From Chara braunii (lineage: Eukaryota > Streptophyta > Charophyceae > Charales > Characeae): a stretch of 29,315 nucleotides of DNA. Where the stretch lies: assembly GCA_003427395.1 (NCBI GenBank), contig BFEA01000654.1, positions 409,359-438,673 of the forward strand, given 5' to 3'. Positions 1 to 9,610 of this stretch are shown piece after piece. How positions within the stretch are numbered: position 1 is the stretch's first letter; each line of letters starts with the position of its first letter. Under the pieces are notes generated by a model that saw only the letters and a program-made list of their open reading frames with translations, ran no database searches and was not told where the DNA came from. A program made the translations under genes and the position numbers.

Positions 1-2
1 AG

Positions 3-398
3 AGGGAAGAAAAGGAAGACAAAAAGGCAATCAAGCAAAGACATAGCATAAGGGATATTCCCCAATTGAAGAGACAGGAGACGAACACAATCTACGTGAC
101 ACAAGCAGTGCACTTTGTCCCGACGTGGAAAAAGAAGACGGGGAAACTGGTCGAACACAACAGAACACCTGTCGCGAGTCCCCTGCGGTGGAAGAGACAC
201 CGCGACAGTGAGAGGCAGCCCCCAAAAGCGCCAGAGAAGAAAAAACGACATGAAAAAGCACAGCTGCAACAACAGAGGACAAAGAAGAGAATAATTTACA
301 GAAAAGATAGGACTCCTGAAGCAATCGACCTCAGAGGGTCACACGATTTACGAACCACCGCTCAGGAGGAAGGCGGAGAAGAAAACACCGGCGAATAA
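3..398 (+). pseudogene. Coding-like stretch with broken frame upstream of the first gene
   Basis: Frame 3 is open from the window edge to a TAA at 396-398, directly in front of and in frame with the ATG at 399. Its translation is very basic and low in complexity. Frame 2 reads as a more convincing acidic peptide from about 47 to 205 (with GDEHNLRDTS) and again near 255-308, but is cut by TGA, TGA and TAG. The coding signal therefore appears to change frame. This could be a decayed or misassembled 5' part of the gene at 399, an unrecognised upstream exon with its own introns, or simply purine-rich UTR. No homology is recognised. Confidence 0.3.
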
Positions 399-1822
399 AT
401 GTCAGAAGAAGTAGAACATGAGAGAACGCAAGAAGGAGGAGAAGGTGACGAAAGTGATGCAGAGGAGAGCAATCCGGAGGGAGACAGCACCGGCGACAAC
501 ACGGACAGATCCGAGGAGGGCGAAGAGGAAGAGGAAGGCAANAGTGAAGACGAAGAAAGAGAGATTACATCTGCTAAGAACAGTGCGAAATGTGGAAGTG
601 ATGAAAAAAAGGCAGGCGTACTCGGGACTTCATCGAACGACAAACAAATTGTGCAGAGGGAGAATGTACCGCTACAGGGTAAGAGGAAGGGCGCTTTCTA
701 AAGGCACCACCATTTGTGTTTTCTCTCTTTCGTTTTCGGTGTTACAGAAACGACAAGGTTCACTAAGGGGAGGGGGTTGCGAAGTGTGTTCGGGGGTGGA
801 TCGGGGAGGGGGAGTGGCGGTCTTATGTCAGTTTCTGATTGCAATTTATAAAACACATATCGCAGAGGGTCTTCTTATCACTAAACCATTAATCTGTTGG
901 TCTGCTTTTTGTTTTTTTCCCAGATTGTACTAATTTCCAAAGGCGAATCAGCACATGTGGACGTAATGCTGGCGAACGAACAGAGCAACAAACCGGGGGT
1001 TTTACAAAGAAAATAAAAGACAGTTTGTTTCGTTCAGTGACGAAGGCCTTTGCTTTTTCAGCAGCAAAGGAAGCGATGTTGTACCCATTGGAGGACAATT
1101 TTTTCACGGCACTGCAAACAACTGTCAAATTGATAGGAGAACATGTCGAGGAAGGACAAAGGTTGCACGTGGCAGCGAACGGAATCCGAGCTGTGATCGG
1201 GGAATGCAATCGGATTATGACAACGGTCCGAGGGGAGATATCATGGCAATTGAAGCATTGGTTTTGGGCCGAAAAATGTCTGCCGCTGGTCCGGTCAACT
1301 CAAACGGATCACCAGTTTACGACTCGCAACAGGATGCGGGCAGAGATGAAGGGGGACACAACATGGAGAAGGAGCGGCAATGATCCGTGGGGCGCCCCTC
1401 CTTTCAAGACAACATTGACAAAAGTTTTTCAAATGAGAAGAGATGCGATCAACCTTGGCGTAACGTTGCAGCAACTTGCATTTGCGGAGTTGGTACTGAA
1501 AAGTGAAGTCAAGCAAATGGCAAAGACCAGTAAAGCAACGGACCAAATACAGAAACTTGCAGCTATCAAGAAAGAGATCGTTGCATCGGTCCGCTCCTGA
1601 GACACGGTCTTAAGCTTTTCTATCTTCAAGCTCGACCGTGTTGTTTCTGTTGCAGACAAGGCCGTCGCATTGTACAGAGCTGGGTTGCCTGCTGTGCAGA
1701 GAGGAGATGCCAATAACATGACAACAACAGATGATGATTCTGACCTTGAGTTCATTGCTCACACTGTGGACAAATGTGCGGGCAGAGAGAGAGACGAAGA
1801 AAGTTTGTGCGCAAGGCCGTGA
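399..1822 (+). CDS. Spliced hypothetical protein with acidic N-terminal region (two or three exons)
   Basis: Exon 1 (399-678) encodes an acidic, Glu/Asp/Ser-rich segment of about 93 residues (SEEGEEEEE region, one N at 542). The donor CAGG|GTAAGA at 679 and the acceptor TTTTTTTCCCAG ending at 923 join it in frame to exon 2 (924 onward), whose frame stays open for about 225 codons to TGA 1598-1600. Exon 2 is helical and basic, with a plausible coiled coil near its end (QIQKLAAIKKEIVAS). A weak donor at 1589 and an acceptor at 1660 would add a third exon (1661-1819, stop 1820-1822) with a clearly coding-like acidic patch (TTTDDDSDLEF), giving about 368 aa instead of 318. The start is provisional: ATG 399 follows an in-frame TAA and has a poor Kozak context (T at -3). 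The acidic head could suggest a nuclear or chromatin protein, but no domain is recognised and no function is assigned. Confidence 0.62.
679..923 (+). other. Intron 1 of the 399-1822 gene
   Basis: The intron has donor GTAAGAGG, a T-rich stretch and acceptor TTTGTTTTTTTCCCAG. Its 245-bp length is not a multiple of three, yet removing it fuses two long open frames (codon split 1+2, giving Asp). That phase agreement is the main reason to believe the gene. Confidence 0.7.
1589..1660 (+). other. Possible short intron 2 of the same gene
   Basis: A 72-bp interval begins GTCCGC (weak donor) and ends after TTGTTTCTGTTGCAGACAAG. Two acceptor AGs lie 5 nt apart (1655 and 1660); only the second keeps the phase with the donor at 1589. 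The downstream frame is protein-like for 53 codons. If the intron is not used, translation stops at 1598-1600. Confidence 0.4.
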
Positions 1823-1981
1823 AAAGGAGAAGAAGGGGTCCGGAAGTGGATCGAGGGGGGTTGGGGATGGAACAAAGCCAGGGTGGGGAGGGAGGTGGGC
1901 GATGGTGTTGGAGGGGACATGAGTTGCACCTCCACTGACGCTCAGTGGCAGGACACACAGCCAATGAGGACCAAAGCGTAA

Positions 1982-1984
<3 letters not shown>

Positions 1985-2029
<45 letters not shown>
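1985..2029. repeat. (GA)n microsatellite
   Basis: An uninterrupted GA dinucleotide run of about 45 bp lies just 3' of the first gene, probably in its 3' flank or UTR. Confidence 0.95.
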
Positions 2030-2031
<2 letters not shown>

Positions 2032-2584
2032 ATTATTTGGAAAAAAAAAGACTTTGGAGAACCCTTTGGGTTGAGTGTACAATAAGCAAACATGTGTTAT
2101 TTAACAAATGGTATTGTATAAGACCTTTCGTGGATGTGTTTCGACCATCACGTAGCATTTGCGCTTCGCATCTCACATTACGCACTATCAATTCAGTGTA
2201 CACATTGTTGCTTGTCTTGCAAGGATACACAATGCATCATGTGTAATGTGGACCAGAAAATGTCAACATATGATTTTGCAAGAACATGAATTGTGTTTGA
2301 CAAAAATAGGCAGAAAACACATTACCCACTTCAAAAAATATTGAATATGATGTCACAAAGCACTACAAAACATGTTCATCTTAATGTTGGGTGAGAAGTA
2401 CATGACTGGTTGACTACTGCGTGCCATGTTCTTGTCATGCATGGAAGTGTTGCTGGAAATTGGCACCCGGTAACCAACCCGCGTGTCAATTTCGTTCACA
2501 TTCATCGGACATTTGTCCATGGCGCTGCATTCAAGATTGACAGGGAGGTATACAGATTAAGACGAAGGTGATCAATAGTAACAA

Positions 2585-2586
<2 letters not shown>
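2030..2586. other. No gene seen
   Basis: Moderately AT-rich unique-looking sequence. The 60-70 codon frames here lack coding character, and I see no RNA gene or repeat. Confidence 0.5.
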
Positions 2587-2675
<89 letters not shown>

Positions 2676-2697
2676 ATTCTCTCTCTCTCTCTCTCTC
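2587..2697. repeat. (CT)n microsatellite with repeated CAAATATTCT interruption
   Basis: A CT run of about 85 bp is followed by CAAATATTCT, a second CT run of about 20 bp, and then CAAATATTCT again, so the interruption itself has been duplicated together with part of the run. Confidence 0.95.
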
Positions 2698-2708
2698 AAA
2701 TATTCTCC

Positions 2709-2901
2709 ACAATATCTGCAATGTTCAACAATTGATCATCACATTTTCAACAATATTTCAACAACTTGTAAACAACTTGTAAACAACTTTTCAAGAACTT
2801 TTCNCAACAATATCTGCAATGTTCAACAATTGATCATCACATTTTCAACAATATTTCAACAACTTGTAAACAACTTGTAAACAACTTTTCAAGAACTTTT
2901 C
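2709..2901. repeat. Perfect 95-bp direct duplication flanking an N
   Basis: Positions 2709-2803 and 2807-2901 read the same, separated only by N (2804) and CA. Each copy is rich in CAACA/CAACTTGTAAA words, including an internal AACAACTTGTA doublet. A lone N between identical copies points to an assembly join of overlapping contigs rather than a true tandem duplication, though a real one is possible. Confidence 0.85.
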
Positions 2902-3954
2902 AACATGGTTTCAACAATTGAAAAAGTGTTGAGCACAGTGTCGCATGTTTATGACATATGTTATCAACGTTGAGTTCCTTCACTTTTGGTGGAACACATG
3001 ACACCACCCCCGCCAAACTGTTTATTAACACGAAACCAACAGTTTAAAAGGGGTGCACACATTTGATAAACCCCCCCAAAAAATGCCCACATTTTTTCTG
3101 TTGGAAGCGGGCGGAGAGTGGAGTACATGCGTAAAAAAACAAGGGTAAAGCACTTGTTGAGCATGACTTTAGCTCAACTATGAAAGATTCAACAACAAAT
3201 GATCCCGACCATGATCACACACCTGGTGCTCTCTCTTTCAGGAGACGAGGGAGACCATGCTCCAAGCCTACTACAGTCTAGTTTGAGCAGATCCTTAATA
3301 ATAATTATGGAAGAGGCAACGCCCTAGTTGATTGATAATTCAAAACATAATAATTTAATCACTACTTAATTAGTTGTATCAATCGAGCAAATCTTGGACT
3401 GTGTTCATAGTGCAAGTGACTTTGTTGGAGAGAGGCATTCACTAGCGACACTCACTCATGAACATACACATAGAGGTAAGAAAAGGTGGGTCAATAGAGT
3501 GCCACGTGACTTGGGATAAGGAGCCTCGCTCTGGATAAATAGCAAGGGGGTTTCTTAGCGCAGTTGCAAAAGTAGCCTTAGGGTTTGGAAAAGTTTCCCG
3601 CATGTCCCTGCTTAGGAAAAATTGCACATTTACCCTCCCCCTTTTTGGTTTTATTATGAAACTGTTCGGAGGAGTAAGTGGTTAGGTCTCAGATCCACGG
3701 GTAGAGATTTTTTTCAGACTTTTTTGTTGTATTTTATTTTATTTTTCTCCTACGTTGAATGACTATTTTAACCTTCATACTAGTAAGCAGTTTGAAAGGG
3801 GGCATGACACGCAGCAAAAAAAAACAACTCCCTGTCCATCGTTGAGGACATCGGAAGTGGGGGCAGCAGGCCCAGGTGACAAACGCTGTTACCCTTGGCT
3901 TTAACGAGCGGAAGGTGTCTCCCTCCTCGGGTTTCCTCACACCATTTTTTTTTT

Positions 3955-3959
<5 letters not shown>
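2902..3959. other. No confident gene; possible tiny terminal exon
   Basis: Mostly featureless. The one coding-like item is an acceptor-type sequence, GCTCTCTCTTTCAG ending at 3241, followed by a short frame (3242-3286) reading ETRETMLQAYYSLV and a TGA. No matching upstream exon is identifiable, so it is not called as a gene. Confidence 0.35.

Positions 3960-3989
<30 letters not shown>
3960..3989. repeat. (CT)n microsatellite
   Basis: A CT run of about 30 bp, preceded by a T-rich tract. The minus-strand Arg/Glu-rich frame over it is an artefact of the repeat. Confidence 0.95.
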
Positions 3990-3990
<1 letters not shown>

Positions 3991-4024
3991 CTCCTTCTCT
4001 CCCACGCACGCGAAGTCAGCTATG

Positions 4025-4138
4025 GGATCTACGATCCTACGACTGAAAATATTTACGCCGCATGAGAGTGGAAGCCCATTGTGCTTCCACACAGCCACAC
4101 AGGTTGGATCTCCCAACCACGAGGCCCAGATACCTCGT
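4025..4138 (+). other. Cluster of four consecutive short hairpins
   Basis: Four perfect stem-loops follow one another: GGATC/GATCC (4025-4029 with 4033-4037), GTGGAAG/CTTCCAC (4068-4074 with 4084-4090), GGTTGG/CCAACC (4102-4107 with 4113-4118) and ACGAGG/CCTCGT (4119-4124 with 4133-4138). The last two abut with no spacer. The layout recalls a structured RNA, but there is no tRNA A or B box and no acceptor stem, so it is not a tRNA gene. It could belong to a transposable element. Confidence 0.5.
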
Positions 4139-4336
4139 TTTCGTTTTTCTCCCTCCTTTCCTCTTTCCTTTCGTTTTCTTCTTTTCCCTTCTTTTTCTCT
4201 TTTTTTTTTTTGCTAACTGCTCGGAACAACCCCTTCCCCATGTTCCTACTGTTTGTGCCCTAACAAGTACGAAACAGGGAAGGGAACCAAAGGAAGCAAA
4301 AAGAAACAAAACGAAAAAAAAAAGGAAAAAAAACTT
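4139..4336. repeat. Polypyrimidine tract followed by polypurine tract
   Basis: Positions 4139-4212 are almost pure C/T and 4268-4336 almost pure A/G, about 55 bp apart. The two could pair imperfectly or form triplex DNA. The F/S- and K/R-rich open frames over them are compositional artefacts. Confidence 0.75.
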
Positions 4337-4338
4337 AC

Positions 4339-4500
4339 CTCGTCAGCTTCCAAGTAGAGCACCCCCCCCAACTATTGAAATACATACCCAAGTCCAAGTC
4401 CAACTGCAATGACGCGGGGCAAGCCAACGCAACAATGGGGAGCCCCTTCCCCCAGAGAGTGAATCTCTTGTTAGAACATGAAAAGATTCACCACCATATT
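4339..4500 (-). repeat. Dispersed repeat carrying a minus-strand splice donor (copy 1)
   Basis: On the minus strand an exon-like end reading VLYLEADE is followed by the donor GAG|GTAAGT (plus ACTTACCTC at 4333-4341) and an oligopyrimidine intron start. The stretch 4457-4500 on the plus strand matches 23125-23168, sharing a (T/C)TAGAACATG(G/A)AAAGA core flanked by similar sequence. In both copies the same donor lies next to an A-rich block. This looks like a transposed gene fragment or part of a transposable element. No product is recognised. Confidence 0.5.
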
Positions 4501-4589
4501 TTTTTAATTTTGTGCACGTGCTGACCAGTTGTGGAGTGACCCCTATTGCCCCGACAACGACGCTCACGCCATTACCAACGAGCAAAGGG

Positions 4590-4637
4590 AGAAGGGGGGG
4601 GGGGGGAATNNAAAAANAATNANAAAAAAAAAGGGGG
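4590..4637. other. Low-quality homopolymer and N cluster
   Basis: G runs and A runs with five N (4610, 4611, 4617, 4621, 4623). Base calls here are unreliable, and any frame crossing the block should be ignored. Confidence 0.9.
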
Positions 4638-5009
4638 GGGCAAGGGGGGGGAGACACCAACCGTGGCTGCCCTGTTAAAACAGGCGTCAGTGGCTCACAA
4701 CGAAGCGCCAACCACGAAGGATCTAAAACAATACAAACAAAAACTAAAGAAGAAAGACAAAAAAAAAACAAAATCCAACTGACCTGAAGCAAATCCAGTT
4801 GCCTCGTGACAGTTGGGGACCGTTTCCTCCTTAGGACTCCCCCTCTCCTCATGCGCACCAAGTGGCGCTCCAACTTCAGCTCATAGCCACTTTTTTTTTT
4901 TTTGGTCCGTTGGCTAAAGCCACCGGCCTGTTTTCACCTCTCAATGGCAAAATGGCGCACTCATGAACTGCTGAAATGCACAGTTGACGGAATCGAACCA
5001 AAAAAATTG

Positions 5010-5031
5010 AATATATATATATATATATATA
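5010..5031. repeat. (AT)n microsatellite next to the U6 fragment
   Basis: Alternating AT of about 22 bp. On the minus strand it directly follows the 3' end of the U6 fragment, where a U6 gene would have its oligo-T terminator. Confidence 0.9.
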
Positions 5032-5034
5032 TTT

Positions 5035-5086
5035 TTGGTCATTTCTCGATTTATGCGTGTCATCCTTGCGCTGGGCCATGCAATCT
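5035..5086 (-). ncRNA. U6: U6 spliceosomal snRNA, truncated 3' fragment
   Basis: Read on the minus strand, this is the 3' half of U6: AGATTGCATGGCCC, then GCGCAAGGATGACACGC, then ATAAATCGAGAAATG and an A-rich end. The GCGCAAGGATGACACGC block is the conserved core that forms the U6 internal stem-loop region, and the AAATCGAGAAATGG ending is the plant form. The 5' half, with the ACAGAGA box and 5' stem-loop, is absent: similarity stops near 5086. Small differences (GCCCAGCGC in place of GCCCCTGCGC, AGATTGCATGG in place of AGATTAGCATGG) and the missing oligo-T also argue for a dead fragment. It may be a retroposed or chimeric copy. It is the best clue to the organism. Confidence 0.8.
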
Positions 5087-6898
5087 CGCGTAGCCGATTT
5101 CGGCCTAGTGATCTAGATGATCAATCAGTCGAAATCGACCGCGCCGCTTGCCTTCTGGACGGGCCGCTCCAAAAGGAGCTCGCCTATGTAGTGCGTTGTT
5201 GGGTCCAATCCGTGTATTCGTTGGATGAGAATCTGACATGTCAACCTATTTGGCTAGCTTATATTTCACACCAAATAAGAGCAGGTCTTCGTTATAAAGA
5301 GTTGTGCCCAGTGGTAGCAGCCAGCACATAGTCCAGTCGCCTCCGCTCGATCTCGCCGCTCAAGCAGTCTGCCACCGACCCCCGGAGCGAGCGCGGGTCC
5401 ATCCCAACGGGGTAGGATGTAGGTCTTTCAACGTCGGTGTCGGCCCAAGCCCTGGCAGGGCAACTCTTTAAATAAAATAGGTGTGAATCCCCTACTCGGA
5501 TATACGCAGCACGCGCCCACCCTTTTCTTTTTCCTTAAAACCTTGAAACGCGCGGCTTTACACCGCGCACCATAATTTTAAACAGAATAAACATAAACTC
5601 ATTATTTTCACTGTCGTTCGTCCCTTCTGACCTTATTCAATACAGAGAATGATTGGTCACGGTCATACCATCAAACCCTGTCATCATGTCTGTCGGTAGT
5701 CAGATGTTCGCTACTAAACAAAAACATTTCGACTCTTAATCAATAGTCGAGTCTGAATAGGTTTTTGCAACACCTCCATCTTATCAAGTTAAACCTCTTT
5801 AAACAAAATTCATACTACAAATTGGACAACACCTGACATTAAAAATACAGGGCAGATACGCTTACAACATTTCTGTTCCGATAGTGCCTATGTGCGTCCA
5901 CCTTGAACAAGGTTTTTATCGAACGAGGTTTCTTAGAACGTCGGAAGGTCACTAAGTCAGCCCCCTTTTGCTCGTGATTAAAGGAAGTCGACATCCTTCC
6001 TTAGTCGTCGCGCATCCAACGCTTTAGAAAGTGGTATGGGGTACACCTCCTCCTCGCCCGATAGCACAAAACTCAAATTTTAAACGTCGGGTCGTCTCCA
6101 CCGAATCATCAAAGTACCCCCTTGTAAAAACAAATGGTATACTTTGGGCCGATAACAAGAACGGCTACTAAAGCAACTAACCCCTGCCCCAGACGCTTCC
6201 AAGAGAAATGGAGTCTCTCGATCATGAGCAAAATCGTTCATTCCTTCCTCCTTCGCAAAAGTAGCTTAGGGGAAAAGGAGTCGAAGAAGGTGGGTTAAGA
6301 GGATGAAAAATATTTGGACGTGCATAAAAGGATAGTTCGTTAGGGATAGAACGGGTTATCTTTGAGGTGAAAGTTAGGTTCATACCAATTCTCTTCATTT
6401 AATCCATCAGGCAAAAATGGTGATGAAAACTGACCACTCAAGATATCAAAACCATGCAGATACGTTGTCTTTCATACAATTATTTTTCATACCTGCACAT
6501 CCATTCAATCAAAGACAAAAAGAAACATCCACAATCCACTTCCTAGGTAAGACATTTTTCATTCACACAGGAAGATACCTTTCCTTTGCCTTTTCTGATA
6601 ATATTCAAGGAAAAGGGTCAAGCAAGTGTGGGTTCACACATGTGTGAAGAGAGCCTGAGTCAAATTGACTGTCCTCGAGTGAAGTGGTGTCGAAATGTCC
6701 TGACTCACTCAAGAAAGCCCAGTAGAAAAATATAGATGTCGCAAAACTAGAACCGTGGTCCCAAAGCAATTCCCAGGTTGACCAAATGTGGGAACAACTA
6801 GTCACATATATTGAAAAACAAATGTCACAAGTCTCGTGTCGGTCCCAACTAGTCCCATAAGGTCCCAGGTGGTCTCACACTATCGTCCTTAACACTGA
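5087..6898. other. No confident gene
   Basis: The first ~370 bp are GC-richer with an open frame continuing out of the U6 fragment to 5331; having part of its start inside an RNA pseudogene makes that frame doubtful. The remainder is unique-looking, with no coding stretch, RNA gene or tandem repeat that I can support. From about 6740 the words GGTCCCAA/GTCCCA recur several times, as they do near 14.6-14.8 kb. Confidence 0.4.
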
Positions 6899-7438
6899 AT
6901 GGTCCCAACTATTGAAACCACTCATGCCATGTACCCCCCAAAAAATAACGGTGGTCTCAACTGTCAAAAATCACTAAAGCCGTTGTCGAGCGCATCGGTC
7001 CGACACTACTCAAGGGTAGCGCGGGACCCTTTCGGCCGCGTCACACAGAAGTTGGATCTTAATCCTCATCGTGATACATACATGGAGCTTCCGCAAGCCG
7101 CTCCGGCCGAGTGCGCCAGCCATACCTCTCGCGAGCCCCTACGACAGGATAGGGCTACGCGAGGTACGGCTTACCTCCACCTTACAGGAGTTGTCACTTC
7201 CCTTCGGTGGGCGTATCCCCGTCGAGCTACCAGTCCACAATACGAAAGCTGATCAGTTGCAATCGCAGAGGTGGACCAGCTAAGGGCGTTTCTTGTTCGT
7301 TGTAGCATAGGGGGTACTCGCGGTAGTACGCCTTTATCGAACCCGCACGCGAACCGGCATCTTGGAGGGCTGAAGTCCCAAGCGTGACTCGTCGCAGGTC
7401 GACTAGGACGCATCCCACACTCCACGCACGCACCACTC
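6899..7438 (+). pseudogene. Broken coding-like frame in a GC-rich island (plus strand)
   Basis: Frame 2 runs for 540 nt with only two internal stops (TGA at 7250-7252 and 7385-7387). The translation is mixed and protein-like (RDPFGRVTQKLDLNPHRD; AEVDQLRAFLVRCSIGG). The segment is clearly GC-richer than its flanks and rich in CGA/TCG codons, which also opens frames on the opposite strand, so the coding strand is uncertain. It may be a decayed transposable-element ORF or a gene fragment. No family is recognised. Confidence 0.35.
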
Positions 7439-7903
7439 TAAAGAACATAGAAAATAGAAACACACACACATATATATATACATATACATATACAGAACGA
7501 CAATAAACAAACAACGCGACAACACTCTTAGTCCCTCAGCAGCCATCCCATAACTTTCCGACGCGGAAATCGGATAAGCAACGGGCGCGAGACTTAGTAC
7601 AAAACCGCGCGGGCGCCAGACTAACTCATATCGACTCGCAATGCATGCCTACGCAAACAGTCGCAGTGATGGCGTACTATGTAGTACCCATACTCTTGCG
7701 ATCCTCGTTAATCTCGAGGGTCGCGTTCGAAACTCAAGCGTCGGTTGACATGCGCCGTGAGGGTTAATCTCTTGACGCTGGACAATCGTCAAGTGCGGTT
7801 GAGAACCACGCCCTCTTCTGCACCCTGCGGAGAGTGGGTGGTACACAGGTTCATATCTGTGGTGGCAATCGTCTCTTATCGCTCTGGAGACCAGCTCCAT
7901 CAT
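7227..7903 (-). pseudogene. Alternative minus-strand coding interpretation of the GC-rich island
   Basis: On the minus strand a frame starts near 7903 (MMELVSRAIRDDCHHRYEP), continues past one TAG (7649-7651) to about 7530, and could splice to a second segment. That segment begins after an acceptor-like TTTCTATTTTCTATGTTCTTTAG near 7440 and reads VDLRRVTLGTSALQDAG to a stop at 7227-7229. The acceptor is good but no strong donor is seen. The plus strand of 7227-7438 is equally protein-like, so at most one reading is right. Confidence 0.28.
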
Positions 7904-7972
7904 CTAGGGGCTGAGGAGAAGTCAAGGGGTTTGACTTTGACGGCTGTCATGGACTACAACGTCCAACTATAA

Positions 7973-8732
7973 AATTTAACAAGCAAAATCACCCAATACA
8001 TAAATAAACATCCCAACACTCGTATATCAAATCAGGACTCGGGACAACAATAAAAGGAGGGGGAAACATAAACCCATCAGGTATGCAGATCATGCGACAC
8101 AGGGTTGTCATTCTCACTGTCTTCAAAGTATGGTCCACATACCAAGCTCCAAAATACTACCTGCATACAACACAGGCACACACAATAGTCACATTGCCAT
8201 ACACCAATGTGGTCAACTTTACTGTTCCCTGTAACTCATACCACGCCTCACACACTCAGACCCCAGTCGTAGTCAAAATCTCTGTAAATCTCGCAAGTTC
8301 TTTATAATGGCCATTAAAATAAGCTCGGTTAAAACCCTCAATGAAACATAACAATACACAGGGTTGAGGCAGTCAAGCTGAGGTACAGGTGTAAGCAAAG
8401 TTGTGTCATAAGTCGACAAGTCGGCGATCAACCAACGGACGTGTTATCAGTGATAACAGAAGATGATCCTTGTGAGATCAAGTTAAAACTAGTCCAAATC
8501 CTGGATCGAATGTCCAAAGGAGACCTATATCATATGACAGGTCAACGTCCAAGCTAAATCGTCAATGTATGGAGATCAAACCCCCATGACACGTTCTCGC
8601 TCTAGACTCTCCTGATAGCCAAGCCTAGTTCTACCTCTAAGCCACAGTCCAAAAGAAAGGTGGCCTATGGCAGAATCTCCCCCATAGAGAGCGGATTGTC
8701 AGAGTCGTCAACTGTCAAAATATAAGTAATGT
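7973..8732. other. No gene seen
   Basis: AT-moderate sequence with short frames only. It leads into hairpin array I and may be part of the same element. Confidence 0.4.
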
Positions 8733-9292
8733 CCTCTAATCTAAGGAAATTTCGGCAGCGCTTCCCGTAGGAAAAGTGTCTTCTCAAAACTTATATCAGC
8801 CTAAATATGAGAACAGAAATAATCTTCAACTTTTCAAAGTCAAATTTTGTCTAAATCCTTGAATTAGCAAAAATTTGGGCAGCACTCTCCTTAGAAAAGG
8901 AGACTTCTCAGATTTTTGCTAAGCCATATATGAAAATCAGACAAGTTGAATTTTGAAAAGTCAACTTTTGATTAACTCCTTGGATTTGTAGAAATTTCGA
9001 CAACGCTTCCCGTAGAGAAAGTAGTTTATCAAAATTTATACAAAGTCAAGTTCATAATCTAAAATGACTTTTGATTTCTCAGGGTCCAATTTTATCTAAC
9101 TCCCTGAATTAGTAAAAATTTGGACAACACTCCCTTTAGAAAATGAGAGTTTGCAAATTTTTACTAAGTCATATATAAAGTCAGACAAACTGAACTTTGA
9201 AAAGACAAAATCTGACTAACTCCTTGGTTTTGTAGAAATTTCGGCAGCGCTTCCCGTAGAGAAAGTAGCTTGCCAAGATTTATACAAGACCA
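8733..9292 (+). repeat. Hairpin array I: five ~120-bp units, two alternating subtypes
   Basis: Units recur at about 8744, 8864, 8985, 9109 and 9227. Each has an A/T stem enclosing a loop. Units 1, 3 and 5 carry TTTCG(G/A)CA(G/A)CGCTTCCCGTA; units 2 and 4 carry TTTGG(G/A)CA(G/A)CACTC with TTAGAAAA. Stems: unit 2 8864-8874/8912-8922 (11 bp perfect) plus an inner 7-bp stem 8886-8892/8897-8903; unit 3 8985-8997/9032-9044 (one mismatch); unit 4 9109-9121/9155-9167 (13 bp perfect); unit 5 9227-9246/9271-9290 (20 nt, two mismatches, two G-U). The alternation makes a ~240-bp higher-order repeat. Spacers share CTAACTCCTTG. From memory, comparable TTTCGGCAGC…TCCCC motifs occur in plant LTR retrotransposons, which fits but is unproven. 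Confidence 0.8.
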
Positions 9293-9351
9293 AGTACAAA
9301 TAAAAGATCTCAGAAAATGTAGAAATTGACCTAAGTAAAAATAAACTTAGC

Positions 9352-9409
9352 TCATAAAATGCAGGAATTGAAACTAACTCTCATAAAATGCAGGAATTGA
9401 AACTAACTC
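9352..9409. repeat. Perfect 29-bp tandem duplication
   Basis: Positions 9352-9380 and 9381-9409 are identical (each begins TCATAAAATGCAGG). A weaker relative, CAGAAAATGTAGAAATTGAC, lies about 40 bp upstream. Confidence 0.95.
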
Positions 9410-9610
9410 TTATGGCTCTAGCACGTGGCGAGCAGCTAAAGCAATCACCTATCAAACTGAAACTCAGACCAACTAGCAGCCTCACTCAGTCACATGCAGG
9501 CCAAACTACAGAAGTAAGTACTCTCACCACCCCCAAGTCAACTTAGCAGACAATAGTTCATAGTCTTCCAATGATTTACCCCCTTATACCCATGTTACAT
9601 AGGGCATAAA

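Noticed and set aside
4037-4309. Overlapping K/R-rich and F/S-rich frames on both strands
   Set aside because: They lie entirely on the pyrimidine and purine tracts; composition explains them.
4343-4873. 176-codon minus-strand frame
   Set aside because: It crosses an N and homopolymer cluster of unreliable base calls. Only the short exon-like end near 4339-4365 is kept, as part of a dispersed repeat.
5035-5331. 98-codon frame starting in the U6 fragment
   Set aside because: Its first part is an RNA gene fragment read in sense of the opposite strand; no other support.
6417-6647. 76-codon ATG-type frame
   Set aside because: No splice, codon or domain support, and length is within chance for this composition.
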